Shown here one piece after another: positions 54,354-64,000 of a stretch of DNA of 64,000 nucleotides. The notes below the pieces were generated by a model that was given only the letters and a program-made list of their open reading frames with translations, did not search any database and had not been told where the DNA came from. The DNA is taken from assembly GCA_963785755.1 (NCBI GenBank), contig CAWAXG010000068.1, positions 1-64,000 on the forward strand. The letters run 5' to 3'. The translations under genes were made by a program, and so were the position numbers. Position 1 is the first letter of the stretch. Each line of letters begins with the position of its first letter. The stretch comes from JACCXG01 sp963785755 (lineage in GTDB: Bacteria > Acidobacteriota > Vicinamibacteria > Vicinamibacterales > 2-12-FULL-66-21).

Positions 54354-56498
54354 TCACTCCACCCAATGCAGCACGTCGCGAATTACGGACCAACGCGGCG
54401 GCCGGCCGGCCGGGTCCTGGCCAAGTATCCAGTAGCGATAGAGCGCGTCAAGCGTCCCGTCCTTCTTCTTCAAATCGATCCAGGTATTGATGAAGGTCGC
54501 GAACGACTGATCGTGGCGCGCGATGGGATAGGCGAGCGGCACCTTGACGATGCCGGGCTCGGGAACGACGACCGAATATTCAGGGTACATCAGCGTCCAG
54601 GCCGAGCCTCGCTCCGCGGGAAACGCCAGGGCGACGACGTCGGGCGGGAACGCCTTCAACAGCTCGACGAAATCGGTCACCGGACGCAGCGTCGCCTTGG
54701 GCGCGCGGAGGCGCAGTTTCTCGAGGTAGTAGGGAACGTTCGGGACGGCGAGGGTAATCGGTCCCATTGCGCGGATGCCGTCCCAGGTCGCGAACCGTTC
54801 GCGCGCCGAATCGTGGACGATGAACGCGAGGGTTTCGTCGAGGTAGCCGGTTGACATCAGGGTGCGACTGGCGCGATCGGGGGTGACGACCACGCCGGAC
54901 ATCACGATGTCGCAATGACCCTGCGCGAGCGCCCCGTCCAGTCCGTCGCGCGCCACCGGCACCAGATCGAGCCGCAATTGCAGCTCCGCCGCCAGCCGAT
55001 GCGCGAGCTCGATGTCGAACCCCACCAGCTCGTTCCGGCCGTTGAAGAACGCGAACGGCAGCGAGTCGGGGAGAAATCCGACCCGCAGGCTGCCGCGGGC
55101 GCGAATCGCCTCGAGCTCGCTCGCGCCATCGGGCGCCGCTGGCGCCGGCGACGCACCGGCAAGCACCACGGCGCTCGTGGTTTCGCGCAGAAGATGCATC
55201 CCTGCCAGCACTTTGTCCTTCGTGTATGCCTGATCGAGGATACTCGCGAACACGACGCGAGTGCCACCGATGACGCTAACGGTCAAAGCGGCGGTCACGA
55301 CCGCGTAGCGTACGAGCCGGCGCCGGTTCCATTCCACGAGTCCCACCATGGCGCAGGTGCCGAGCAGCGCCACCGTCAGCGTGTGCACCGCGGCGACGAG
55401 CGTGCCGAAGCGGGAATTGATGACGCCGCTCGCCAGGAACAGCTGAAACGCATCGGCTGGAATGCGGAAGAGATCGAGGAGGAACGGCACCGCGACATTG
55501 AGACTGCCGAAGAAGGTCACCAGCCCGGTGAGGGCGAGCCGCGGATAGTCCGCCACACTGACGACCGCGTCGGAGAACCACCCGGCGAAGAGCACGAAAC
55601 TGATCGACAACAGCTTCCCGGTGTGAGGGAAGTTGAACGACGCCGGGACGATGACGTCCGGCAGCGACGCGGCGGCCGAATCGGCCGGGCGGATCCGTGC
55701 GATCAGCGTCTTGCTGGATTCGATCAGCACCGGCAGGACGATGAACAGGTCGCCGGCGACGAAGGCCGTCACCAGCGCATCCCGGGTGAGGCTGAAGATC
55801 TCCCGCACCCGGATCGGCGTCAACGCGGCAACCAGGCCAGGGAGGACCCACAGACTCACCAGGAGCGCGACCAGCACATAGCTGATCAGATACACCTGCA
55901 GCCGTCCGAGCTGTTCGAAGCTCAAGGTGCCGGCAGCCGTGGCGGCGATGGCAAAGAGGCCGTACGGCGTGAGCCGCGTGATGAATCGAGTCAGGCGGGA
56001 CAGCGCGTCCCCGACGATGCCGAGCACGTCGAGCAGCACCTGTTTCCGTTCGACGCCGATCAGCGCCGCGCCAAGGAGCACCGAGAACAGCACGACGGCC
56101 GGGACGACGTTGTTCGCGAGTGAATTGAACGGATTCGAGGGAATGTAGAGATCGACGAAGTTGAACGCCGGCCGGCGCTCGACCAGCGTCGTGCTGAAGA
56201 AGCTGGCGTTCTGCACCTGAGGAAACGAGAGCGGAATCGCGAACGTGAAGGCCAGCGCAAGCAGCCACAAGCCGGCCAGGACCGCGCCGGTCTTGACGCC
56301 GAGCACGCGCGCGTCCTCATACCGGAGCCGGCCAAGGCTGCCGACGATCGACACGGTGACGTACGGCAGGACCGTCATCTGCAGCAGCTTGACGAAGCCG
56401 TCGGCCGCCCATCGGAAGATCGCCGCTCGCTCTCCGAGAAACAGCCCGACGACGACGCCGGTCGCCAGACCCACGAGAATCCGCTTGGAAAAGGACAT
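54354..56498 (-). CDS. Fusion of a dicarboxylate/glutamate symporter and a solute-binding domain
   Basis: 714 residues, intact. Residues 1-415 are an SDF-type (GltP/DctA) cation symporter (start MSFSKRILVGLATGVVVGLF; hairpin-like VPASFNFPHTGKLLS). After a linker with a hydrophobic segment and a Pro/Ala-rich stretch, residues 468-714 form an SBP_bac_3 periplasmic solute-binding domain (ARGSLRVGFLPDSLPFAFF, then ELVGFDIELAHRLAAELQLR). Ligand-binding type 3 proteins usually serve ABC transporters, so this fusion to a secondary transporter is unusual. The context (Npt-like transporter and phosphatase downstream) does not reveal the substrate. Confidence 0.88.
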   Translation of the reverse strand: MSFSKRILVGLATGVVVGLFLGERAAIFRWAADGFVKLLQMTVLPYVTVSIVGSLGRLRYEDARVLGVKTGAVLAGLWLLALAFTFAIPLSFPQVQNASFFSTTLVERRPAFNFVDLYIPSNPFNSLANNVVPAVVLFSVLLGAALIGVERKQVLLDVLGIVGDALSRLTRFITRLTPYGLFAIAATAAGTLSFEQLGRLQVYLISYVLVALLVSLWVLPGLVAALTPIRVREIFSLTRDALVTAFVAGDLFIVLPVLIESSKTLIARIRPADSAAASLPDVIVPASFNFPHTGKLLSISFVLFAGWFSDAVVSVADYPRLALTGLVTFFGSLNVAVPFLLDLFRIPADAFQLFLASGVINSRFGTLVAAVHTLTVALLGTCAMVGLVEWNRRRLVRYAVVTAALTVSVIGGTRVVFASILDQAYTKDKVLAGMHLLRETTSAVVLAGASPAPAAPDGASELEAIRARGSLRVGFLPDSLPFAFFNGRNELVGFDIELAHRLAAELQLRLDLVPVARDGLDGALAQGHCDIVMSGVVVTPDRASRTLMSTGYLDETLAFIVHDSARERFATWDGIRAMGPITLAVPNVPYYLEKLRLRAPKATLRPVTDFVELLKAFPPDVVALAFPAERGSAWTLMYPEYSVVVPEPGIVKVPLAYPIARHDQSFATFINTWIDLKKKDGTLDALYRYWILGQDPAGRPPRWSVIRDVLHWVE

Positions 56499-56809
56499 GC
56501 CTCGCCAGCTGCCAGACGGAGCAAGAATGCCGCCGCCCGGGAACAGTCTTCGCAGGCGCTTTCAGAGGTGCACCGAGACCGGCGTGACGTCCGTTTACCG
56601 CTGGCCGTCATGGCCCTCACGAAATGCGGTGACACCACGGCCCGCGGGGCGTCAGCCGTGCCCGCAGCGACGGGCCGCTGGACCGCAACGCGCCATCTTC
56701 CGCGCCTTTCCGCTATCATCGCCGGCGCCGGGTTCAGGCATGTACGTTGCCTCAGTGGCTGCCGCGGTCCGCTCTCCGTTCGTTCGTCTGTTTCAGACAG
56801 AGGTTCTTC
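56499..56809. other. Intergenic region between divergent symporter-fusion and DUF4136 genes
   Basis: These 311 bp hold no recognisable gene. They must contain the two divergent promoters. I saw no clear operator palindrome or strong canonical promoter. Confidence 0.35.
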
Positions 56810-57307
56810 ATGCATAGTCTTGCCTGCGCGCTCGTCCTGGCCCTGTTCACGCCTCAAGCCATCGGAGAGGTCGAGACTCAGTTCGACAAGGCAGCGAACT
56901 TCAGCGCGTTTCGCACCTACTCGTGGAGCAAGGGGCATGAGGCCTTTGACCCCGCCGCGCACAAGATGATCACCGAGGCCATCGATGCCGAGATGACCGG
57001 TCTCGGCTTCACGAAAGCGGATGCCGGCAAGGCAGATGTGCTCCTGACCTATCACTCGGTGCGCAGCTCCGAGGTCGATCTGAAGGCGCTGGACAAGCTG
57101 GGGCCGGGTCAGGACGCGGCTTCCGCCACCAAGATTCTCGGACGGCTGGCCGTGGTCCTCTCCAACCCGACCTCGAGGGCCACCCTCTGGAGTGCGGGCA
57201 CCCGTCGTCGGCTGAGCGACGATCCAGCGAAGTGGAAGGACGAAGTGCTTCGAGCGGTGCAGGCGTTGTTCGACACCTACCCGGGGCGCAAGAAAGGCGG
57301 GAAATAG
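56810..57307 (+). CDS. DUF4136 domain protein, secreted
   Basis: 165 residues from ATG 56810 with AGAGG six bases upstream. The signal peptide reads MHSLACALVLALFTPQAIG. The domain opens VETQFDKAANFSAFRTYSW, the typical DUF4136 start with a Phe-x-x-Tyr-x-W strand, and includes ITEAIDAEMTGLGFTKAD and ADVLLTYHSV. Family members are envelope or lipoprotein-like proteins of unknown role. Here the usual lipobox Cys is not obvious. It lies 5 bp upstream of an MscS channel gene, suggesting an envelope-stress transcript. Confidence 0.85.
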   Translation: MHSLACALVLALFTPQAIGEVETQFDKAANFSAFRTYSWSKGHEAFDPAAHKMITEAIDAEMTGLGFTKADAGKADVLLTYHSVRSSEVDLKALDKLGPGQDAASATKILGRLAVVLSNPTSRATLWSAGTRRRLSDDPAKWKDEVLRAVQALFDTYPGRKKGGK

Positions 57308-57312
57308 CAGCA

Positions 57313-58990
57313 GTGGTCATCCACGCGCTCACCACCCGCCCGCGTACGGCCTGGCGCGTCGCCGTTGTCGCCGCCACGCTGGCGATCTGCGCCCCTCGCC
57401 TGTCGGCGCAGGGACAGCCAGCGGCGGGACCCGACCTGTCGCAGATCGTCTCGAGCGCGACGGTCGGCGAACCGTTCGTTCTGGAATACAACAATCGCCC
57501 CATCACTGTTCTGCGGGCGACCATCCTGTCACGTTCCGCCGCAGACCGGGCCGCAGCCGCGGTCGGGAACATCGAGCGGGCGGTGCGCGAGGGTGTCCGG
57601 GGCCCGGTCACGACGCGTACGCTGCAGGATGTGACCATCGTCTCGATCGGTTCGCGGGACATCTTCGCCATCCTCCCGCAGGACCTCGATCAGCTCACCG
57701 GAGAGACACGGGAGAGCAAGGCCGCGGAAGCCGTGCCGCGCCTCGAGCAGGCGATCACGGAAGCGATCGAGCTGCGAACGCCCCGTCTCCTGCTCAAGGG
57801 TGCGGCCCTGGCCCTTCTGGCGACGGTGCTGTTCGGACTCCTCTTCGTCCTGGCCTGGCGGACATATCGGACCCTGGCCGTGCGGCTGCCGAGCGGCGCC
57901 GAACGGAAGCTCCATCAGCTCGCGGCGGGCAATGTCGCGCTGATCAAGGCGTCGCACGCGTCCGACGCTCCTGAGATTCGCCGTTCGGATCGCCTTCGTG
58001 ATCGTGTCGCTGACGCTCACCTACATGTGGCTGACGTTCACCTTACGGCGCTTTCCATATACGCGACCGTGGGGTGAATCACTGCGCGCATTCCTGATCG
58101 AGCGCCTCACTGCGATGGGCCTCATGATCGCCGGCGCGATCCCCAATCTCTTCACCGTGCTGCTGATCGTGCTGCTGACCCGCTTTGCGGTGAAGCTCGC
58201 GCACGCCTTCTTCGACTCGGTCCGGGAAGGACGAGTGGACCTGCCCTATGTCCATCCCGAAACCGCACTGCCGACGCGGCGGATCGTCACCACGCTGTTC
58301 TGCCTGCTCGGATTGGTCGTGGCTTACCCGTACCTTCCCGGCAGCGGCTCTGACGCCTTCAAGGGCCTGAGCGTGTTCGTCGGACTGGTGCTGTCGCTCG
58401 GCTCGAGCGGGGTCGTCAATCAGTTGATGAGCGGCCTGACGCTCACCTATTCGCGCGCCATGCGTCCGGGGGACTTCGTCCGAATCGGCGAAGTCGAGGG
58501 GACCATCACGCAGCTCGGCGGGCTGTCGACGAAGATCAAGACCCCACGCGGCGAGGAAGTGACGATCCCGAACGCCGTGGTGATGGGGCAGGTGACGACC
58601 AACTTCTCACGCTTCGCCGAGACCGACGGCGTCTACACCGCGACGTCTCTCACCATCGGCTACGACACCCCCTGGCGCCAGGTCCACGCCCTGCTGCTGC
58701 TTGCGGCGGAACGAACGCCAGGGATCCGCTCGCAGCCGAAGCCCGCCGTCAGACAGACCGCGCTGCAGGACTTCTACGTCCAATACACATTGCTGGTCAG
58801 TCTCGAGCAGCCGCATCTTCGCGCGCCGACCCTCGACGCGCTGCATGGCAATATCCAGGATGCGTTCAACGAATACGGCGTCCAGATCATGTCGCCGAAC
58901 TACGAGGCCGATCCGGCGGGCCCCAAGGTGGTCCCGCCCGAGCAGTGGTATGCGGCACCCGCCAAGCCGGCGGTCGCCGAGCGCGTGTAG
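57313..58990 (+). CDS. MscS-family mechanosensitive channel with periplasmic N-domain (frameshifted)
   Basis: About 558 residues from GTG 57313, 5 bp after the preceding gene. A signal peptide (AWRVAVVAATLAICAPRLSA) and a periplasmic domain (about 30-150) precede a helix (LLLKGAALALLATVLFGLLF). A base change near 57970 joins RIAFVIVSLTLTYMWLTF and the remaining helices. The pore region (SLGSSGVVNQLMSGLTLTYS) and MscS beta domain (GDFVRIGEVEGTITQLGGLS, IPNAVVMGQVTTNFSR) are canonical. The channel releases solutes on hypo-osmotic shock. The C-terminal alpha/beta part is complete to TAG 58990. Confidence 0.88.
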
Positions 58991-59121
58991 ACCTAGCCAG
59001 GCTCGCACTCCAGACCATCGAGCCTCCGCGCTCGCTCGGTCGCATGTCGTTGATAACGTCGCGCTGGCGCGAGGACGGCTTGACCCGGAAACTTATCATT
59101 ACGCAGAAGGAGCGTCAGCCT

Positions 59122-60096
59122 CTAACGCGCCCACGCGTAGTTGTAGCCGACGGCAATCGAGGTGAAGTCGGCGCCGATTGTGGTGAACGCCCCTCGGCTG
59201 ACGGACATGCGGATCGCCTGCCCGCGGGTGAATGCCCTTGAAAACGTGGCGCCGATTCGTGAGTTGCGCTGCAGGTCGAGGTTCTGTCGCCCGCCGATCG
59301 TCGTCCGTCCCCCGGTGAAGTAATTGGCATCCCCCGCCAGCCACATGGTGCGCGTGAACCGGTACGTGACATGGAGCTGCGTCGCGACAATCGGATCCTG
59401 CTCACGAGTGCGTCCGCCGACGAAGTCCGTGTTGTCCGTGAAGAACCAGACCCCGGCCATGGCCTCCACGACCCACTTGCCGAAGGCGTGCGAGACGCCG
59501 ACCTCCGGCTTGAGCGACCAGCGATTGGTTCCAAGGTTGATCAGCCTCGCCGGATCGTATTGTCCGAGGGGCGGCGCGGCGGTCAGGCTGACGCCGACAA
59601 TGGTCTGCAGACGATACGAGGCGAACGCCTTGGGCGTCATCGCCGGCGCCCCATAGAGGTTCATCGCCAGTCGCATTCTCGGATCGCCCAGTCCGAACCG
59701 GGTGACCTCAGCGGGTTCGCCCAGGTAGAGGCCTTCCACGTGGCCGCCAACCATGGGCACCACCACGCCCGCATTGGCCGACCGTCCCGCCAGGCTGAAC
59801 ACCCGCGTGAACGCGAACGCGGTGGTGTTGATCCTGGCACTCGCCTCATCGATGGGTGCCGCGGGATCGAACGCCAGATCGCCCCAGTTGAAGTTGTTGA
59901 TGGCAGTGATGATGTGCAACCCGGTCGGGAGCGGCCAGTAGGCGCCGGGCTCGAGCTCCTGCGCCGATCCGGACACCGGCATCAGGAGGAGCCCGAGTGC
60001 GGCGGCGGTGCAGAGGAAGGATGCGCCCGGACGCCGCCTCACGTGCGATCTACTGGAAGCCAGGGTCGATCCATCGCCAACACTGCCTCCATCCAT
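59122..60096 (-). CDS. Outer-membrane beta-barrel protein, phenol MetA-like
   Basis: Up to 324 residues. The first ATG is 60096; GTG 60042 would start just before the signal peptide (ASFLCTAAALGLLLMPVSGS) and is a plausible alternative. The mature part has alternating strands such as LKPEVGVSHAFGKWVVEAMA and THVTYRFTRTMWL-like girdles and ends in an aromatic strand (IAVGYNYAWAR), as in MetA-pathway/transporter barrels. It may be a porin for hydrophobic compounds. It lies 90 bp downstream of the sulfatase stop on the same strand. Confidence 0.75.
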   Translation of the reverse strand: MDGGSVGDGSTLASSRSHVRRRPGASFLCTAAALGLLLMPVSGSAQELEPGAYWPLPTGLHIITAINNFNWGDLAFDPAAPIDEASARINTTAFAFTRVFSLAGRSANAGVVVPMVGGHVEGLYLGEPAEVTRFGLGDPRMRLAMNLYGAPAMTPKAFASYRLQTIVGVSLTAAPPLGQYDPARLINLGTNRWSLKPEVGVSHAFGKWVVEAMAGVWFFTDNTDFVGGRTREQDPIVATQLHVTYRFTRTMWLAGDANYFTGGRTTIGGRQNLDLQRNSRIGATFSRAFTRGQAIRMSVSRGAFTTIGADFTSIAVGYNYAWAR

Positions 60097-60187
60097 TCGC
60101 TCCTCAACCGCTGCGGCCTACGCCTGTGTGAATCGTCCCGGGAGTGACCACCGGTGCGGGCTAAATCCGCACCGGTGGCGACTGGAG

Positions 60188-62565
60188 CTATTGCCGCGCC
60201 ATCGCGATGCGCAGCCGTTCTTCTGGCGAGATGAAATGGTCCGCGTCCTGGGCGTCTTTGTCCAGGTCGATCTGCACCCAGTTGATCTTCCCGTTGAACC
60301 GGCTGGAGTGGGCGTCGTAGTCGGGGCTGACGCTCGTGCCCGACTCGTAGCCGATGTCGGTCGTCTCGTCCGCCGAGAAGACGAACCCTTGCGTCTGGTC
60401 GACCCGGCCCTTCCCTACTGCCTTGCCGTCGCAGTAGAGCGTGACGTTGCCGCCTTTGCCCGGACCGCCGCCGTCATAGGCGAACTCCATACGCACCTGG
60501 GTTTTTCCAGCAGGAATGGGGCTGGAGGATTCGACCTCGTACGACGTGATGCCGAGCACGTTGTAGACGAATTTGGCTTTGCCGCCCTTGGCGTAGAGGC
60601 TCCAGCCGCCGAATCGGCCGCCCTGCGCGATCAGCACGCCTTCGGCACCCTTGGCGGGCACGTCGAGATCGGCGGTGACGGCGAACGACTTGTTCTTGAC
60701 GCTGACGACGCTGTTCTCGGAGAGGCGGCCCATCCCGGCAAACAGCAGCTGCCGGTTCCCCTTGATCAGCGCCGGTCGGCCGGCCATCTCGGGCACGAAG
60801 CGCTCGATCTGGCGGTCGTCGAGCGGCAGCACGTTGTACTTGACCGCTTCGATCAGCCACAGCCGCTGCAGCTCGTGGAGCTTCTCGGGCATCTTCTTCG
60901 ACAGGTCGTTGGCCTGCGTCCAGTCCTTGCTGCCGTCGTACAGCTCCCACACATCGTCGTCGAAGGCCGGCATCTTCTCGCCGCCCATTGCCCACGGCGT
61001 GCGGTGCTTGGTTACCGCGCTCCAGCCTTTGTGATAGATGCCGCGGTTGCAGAACATCTCGAAGTACTGCGTCTCGTGCCGTTCTGCCGCTTTCGCGTCG
61101 TTGAAGCTGTAGAGCATGCTGGTGCCTTCGTACGGGCTCTGCTGCACGCCGTTGACCATCGTCGGCTCGGGGAGGCCGGCTGCTTCCAGCACCGTCGGGG
61201 CAAGGTCGATCACGTGGCTGAACTGATGACGCACGCCGCCCTTTTCTTTGATGCCGTTTGGCCAGTGCACGATCGTGCCGTTGCGGGTCCCGCCCCAGTG
61301 CGACGCGACCTGCTTCGTCCACTGATAGGGGGAATCCATCGCCCAGGCCCAGCCCACGGCAAAGTGGCCGTACCAATCCCTCGCCGCCGAACTCCTCGAG
61401 CTTCGACATCATGAACTCGGGTGTCTCGAGAGCAGCCATGCCGTTGAAGTTCGCCATCTCGTTGAAGGCGCCCTGGAGCGTGCCCTCAGCCGACGCGCCG
61501 TTGTCGCCGATGATGTAATAGATCAGCGTGTCGTCGAGCACTTCGATGATCCTTGAGCGCGTCGATCAACCGTCCCAGGTGATGGTCGGTGTGCTCCATG
61601 AATGCCGCGTACACTTCCATCTCGCGCTCGAGCACCGGCTTGAGCTTGGGATCCATGGCATCCCAGGCTGGAATGGCGGCGTGCCGCGGCGTCAGCTCGG
61701 CGTCGGCGCCGATCACCCCCAGTTTCTTTTGCTGGTTGAACGTGATCTCGCGCTGCTTGTCCCAGCCGTGGGCGAACTTGCCCTTGTACTTGTCGATCCA
61801 CTCCTTCGGGACGTGATGCGGCGCGTGCGTGGCTCCCGGCGCGAAGTAGATGAAGAACGGCTTGTCTGGCAGCAGCGCTTTCTGCTGGCGCGTCCAGGCG
61901 ATCGCCTTATCGGTCAGGTCTTCGGTCAGGTGATAGCCCTCGGCGGGCGTTTTGGGCGGCTCGATCGGCGTCGTCCCCTCATAGAGCGCAGGGTCCCACT
62001 GGTTGTTCTCGCCGCCGATGAAGCCGTAGAAGTACTCGAACCCGCCACCGCCGGTCGGCCACGCGCTGAACGGTCCTGCCGGACTGGTCTGCCACACCGG
62101 GACCTCGTGGCATTTGCCGAACTGCGCCGTCGAGTAGCCATTGAGCTTGAGGGTGAGTGGGAGAGGCGCCTTGGTGTTGGGTAGCACGGAGCTGTAGCCT
62201 GGCGCGGCCGTTGCGATCTCGGTGATGCCGCCCATGCCGACCGAGTGGTGGTTGCGCCCGGTGAGCAGCGCCTGCCGGGTGGGCGAGCACAAGGCGGTCG
62301 TGTGGAAGCGCGTGTACTTCAGCCCGCCCTTTGCGAGCTTCTCGATGTTCGGGGTCTGGCACGGACCGCCAAACGCGCTCGTCGCGCCGTATCCCACATC
62401 GTCGATGAGGATCACCAGTACATTGGGCGCGCCCTTGGGCGGCCGCACGTCCTTGATCGGCGGGAACTTCGTGTCCCGATCCTTCGCGTCATACGTGATC
62501 AAGCCCGGGTGCTGAATGTCGGGAATCGGGAGGTTCGAACGGTTGACGTCGTTGCGGTTGCTCAT
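60188..62565 (-). CDS. Arylsulfatase, formylglycine type (two frameshifts)
   Basis: About 792 residues in three frame pieces. The first carries the metal Asp pair (LVILIDDVGYGATSAFGG), the formylglycine site CSPTR with Cys93, and GRNHHSVGMGG. A base shift near 61550 leads to LDDTLIYYIIGDNGASAEGT, the C-terminal metal motif. A second near 61375 leads to WAWAMDSPYQWTKQVASHWG and the rest, including a beta-sandwich tail with VRMEFAYDGGGPGKGGN and ending at 60188. The enzyme hydrolyses sulfate esters after Cys-to-formylglycine conversion. The maturase gene lies 75 bp upstream, a matched pair. Confidence 0.85.
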
Positions 62566-62640
62566 GCACCTAGCTCCAAGAAGATGAAAGAACTGATTCG
62601 GGAATGGATCGCCAATACCGGGACAGATCCCGATCCACGC

Positions 62641-64000
62641 TCAGCCGAGCGACGTGGGTCGGCCAGATCGACGGGGCAAGAAACGGTCCAGCAGCCGACG
62701 CACACAATCTCGCGGAAAACCTTCGCAACGGCGCGCCGTGAGTGAAGGGTCCCATCCGCCGTCACGACATGCCGTTAGCGCGCCTCCCTTCCTCGTCTTC
62801 GTTCTGGGCGTACGCGAGCTTGCCGCTGTGCACCAGACGCCGGGGCGGAACGCGAACTCGCCACCAACCGCGAGCGATTTGCGTCGACGTGCTCCCGGTC
62901 GACGCATACGAGGTAACGCCTTCAATGAGTGGCTGGGTTGTTGTGGAGTGGAGGGCTGCGCCTGCTGCAGTCCTCCGCCGTGGCAGTGCTTGAACTTGCG
63001 CCCGCTTCCACAGGGACAGGGATCATTGCGCCCGCAGGCGCCGTAAGTCTTGCGCAGCCGCTCCGCCTCTTCGGCGGCGAGCAGCGCCATCACTTCGTCC
63101 GCGTAGTGCCCGCGGCGCAGCAGATCGGCCATGAGCCGCATCGGCCGATCGACGTGATGGAAGAAGGCTTTGTAGCCGGCGCAGAGATAGTTCAGGCCGG
63201 GCTCGCCATCCGGCGTGGCGATGAAGCGATTCTTGGGACATTCCCCGTGGCACGCGAACCGCACGTCGCACTCACGGCAGTAGCGAGGGAGGGTGTCGCG
63301 CTTGGCGTTCCCGAAGAGGCGCTGCTGATCGGACGAGACGAGCTGCAGCATGTGCACCTTGCGGATGTTCCCGAGCAGATGCTTCGGCTCGACGAAGTGA
63401 TCGCAGGAATAGAGATCGCCGTTGTGCTCCAGCGCGACGGCGCTGCCGCAGGTTTCGGCAAAGATGCACATGCCAGCCTGGACGCCGGTCCAGGAGGCCA
63501 GGGCGGCGTCGAACATCTGCACGAAGACCGACCCGACGTCCGCCTTGATCCATTCATCGAAGACGCCGGTCAGGAATGCGCCCCATTGCTCCGGGGTCAC
63601 ACTGCGGTCGGTGACGTCGTGGCCGTCCTGCAGGTAGAGGGGCCGCGGATCGCTGCCCCGGGCGCCCCATCCAAGGTTGGCCAGCGGCAGCATCTCCTTC
63701 GTCACGCGCTCGACGATCGGGATGAACTGGATGAAATGCGTGCCCACGTCGTCTCGAAGAAAGCGGTAGACCTCGAGCGGATGGCCGGCGTTGGCGGCAT
63801 TGACGGTGGTGAGGACGTTGAACTCGACGCCATGCTCCTGCATCAGGCGGGCGGCCCGCATGACCTTGTCGAACGTCGGACGTCCTCCCTTGTCGACGCG
63901 ATAGCAATCGTGCATCTCGCGCGGGCCGTCCAGGCTGAGACCGACCAGGAACCGGTAGTCGCGGAAGAACTCACACCATTCGTCGGTGAGCTCCGTGCCG
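62641..64000 (-). CDS. Radical-SAM sulfatase maturase (anSME) with SEC-C tail, cut by window edge
   Basis: The gene runs off the right edge at 64000; the radical-SAM CxxxCxxC is outside the window. Visible are FLVGLSLDGPREMHDCYRVD, the twitch/SPASM cysteines (CGSAVALEHNGDLYSCDHFV; CRECDVRFACHGECPKNRF; then a final Cys in YLCAGYK), and a SEC-C motif NDPCPCGSGRKFKHCHG. The open frame continues about 110 residues past SEC-C to 62641; that tail is low in similarity to anything and may result from another base error, so the true stop could be near 62980. The enzyme makes formylglycine in sulfatases such as the one encoded next. Confidence 0.85.
   Translation of the reverse strand, partial: GTELTDEWCEFFRDYRFLVGLSLDGPREMHDCYRVDKGGRPTFDKVMRAARLMQEHGVEFNVLTTVNAANAGHPLEVYRFLRDDVGTHFIQFIPIVERVTKEMLPLANLGWGARGSDPRPLYLQDGHDVTDRSVTPEQWGAFLTGVFDEWIKADVGSVFVQMFDAALASWTGVQAGMCIFAETCGSAVALEHNGDLYSCDHFVEPKHLLGNIRKVHMLQLVSSDQQRLFGNAKRDTLPRYCRECDVRFACHGECPKNRFIATPDGEPGLNYLCAGYKAFFHHVDRPMRLMADLLRRGHYADEVMALLAAEEAERLRKTYGACGRNDPCPCGSGRKFKHCHGGGLQQAQPSTPQQPSHSLKALPRMRRPGARRRKSLAVGGEFAFRPGVWCTAASSRTPRTKTRKGGALTACRDGGWDPSLTARRCEGFPRDCVRRLLDRFLPRRSGRPTSLG

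Noticed and set aside
62566..62990. A separate small gene in the region after the SEC-C motif
   Set aside because: Several frames are open here but none shows a protein-like pattern with a start and a ribosome binding site; it is better treated as the maturase tail or a frameshift product.
1..64000. rRNA, tRNA, prophage or transposase genes
   Set aside because: None was recognised; the only mobile-element trace is the integrase remnant near 1 kb.

Overview
High-GC bacterial chromosome segment, most likely from an Acidobacteriota member of the Vicinamibacteria type. The evidence is the gene repertoire: an ADOP-type MacB/FtsX permease, a VWFA-related secreted protein, several secreted PQQ-like and BNR beta-propellers, a PVC-type heme/membrane-bound dehydrogenase protein, and an ECF sigma / zf-HC2 / TPR-CHAT operon. 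No rRNA, tRNA, CRISPR array or intact transposon was seen. The lineage is an inference from gene content.

Layout. 0-5 kb: a multiply frameshifted secreted protein, an integrase remnant, arylamine N-acetyltransferase, a methyltransferase, a secreted propeller, then gene debris (a propeller tail abutting a BKACE fragment). 4.6-19.4 kb: ADOP permease with two upstream palindromes, a GH127-like protein, BNR and PQQ propellers, a membrane protein with a TIR-like soluble domain, an alpha/beta hydrolase, an RNase D-like exonuclease, a cytochrome c remnant and a VWFA-related protein. 19.4-26.6 kb: copper module (cueR-copA with a clear CueR promoter), a divergent BNR protein with Cys and His motifs, and a NarL-type two-component pair. 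26.6-32.1 kb: DUF2760 protein plus two divergent Hsp70s and a small protein. 32.3-37.8 kb: propeller/HEAT/cytochrome c protein, divergent amidohydrolase, REP-like hairpins and SelO. 37.9-42.5 kb: compact ECF sigma, anti-sigma, unknown protein and TPR-CHAT caspase-like operon. 42.8-46.5 kb: tyrosinase, Lgt, DUF2130 protein, an inverted repeat and heptanucleotide repeats. 47-52 kb: a second NarL-type two-component pair whose sensor carries an ABC-substrate-binding-like domain, then a GAF/sigma-54 activator. 52-59 kb: PP2C phosphatase, Npt-like nucleotide transporter, a symporter/solute-binding fusion, DUF4136 protein and MscS channel. 59-64 kb: outer-membrane barrel, arylsulfatase and its radical-SAM maturase with a SEC-C tail, running off the right edge.

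About a dozen otherwise well-conserved genes are broken by single-base shifts, often at short homopolymers and without nonsense codons in the resumed frame. I read most of these as residual assembly errors and annotated such genes across the shift. True remnants (integrase, BKACE, cytochrome c, propeller tail) are listed separately as pseudogenes.

The most interesting units are the sigma/anti-sigma/CHAT operon, the DUF2760-Hsp70-Hsp70 operon, the symporter-binding-protein fusion and the TIR-like membrane protein.
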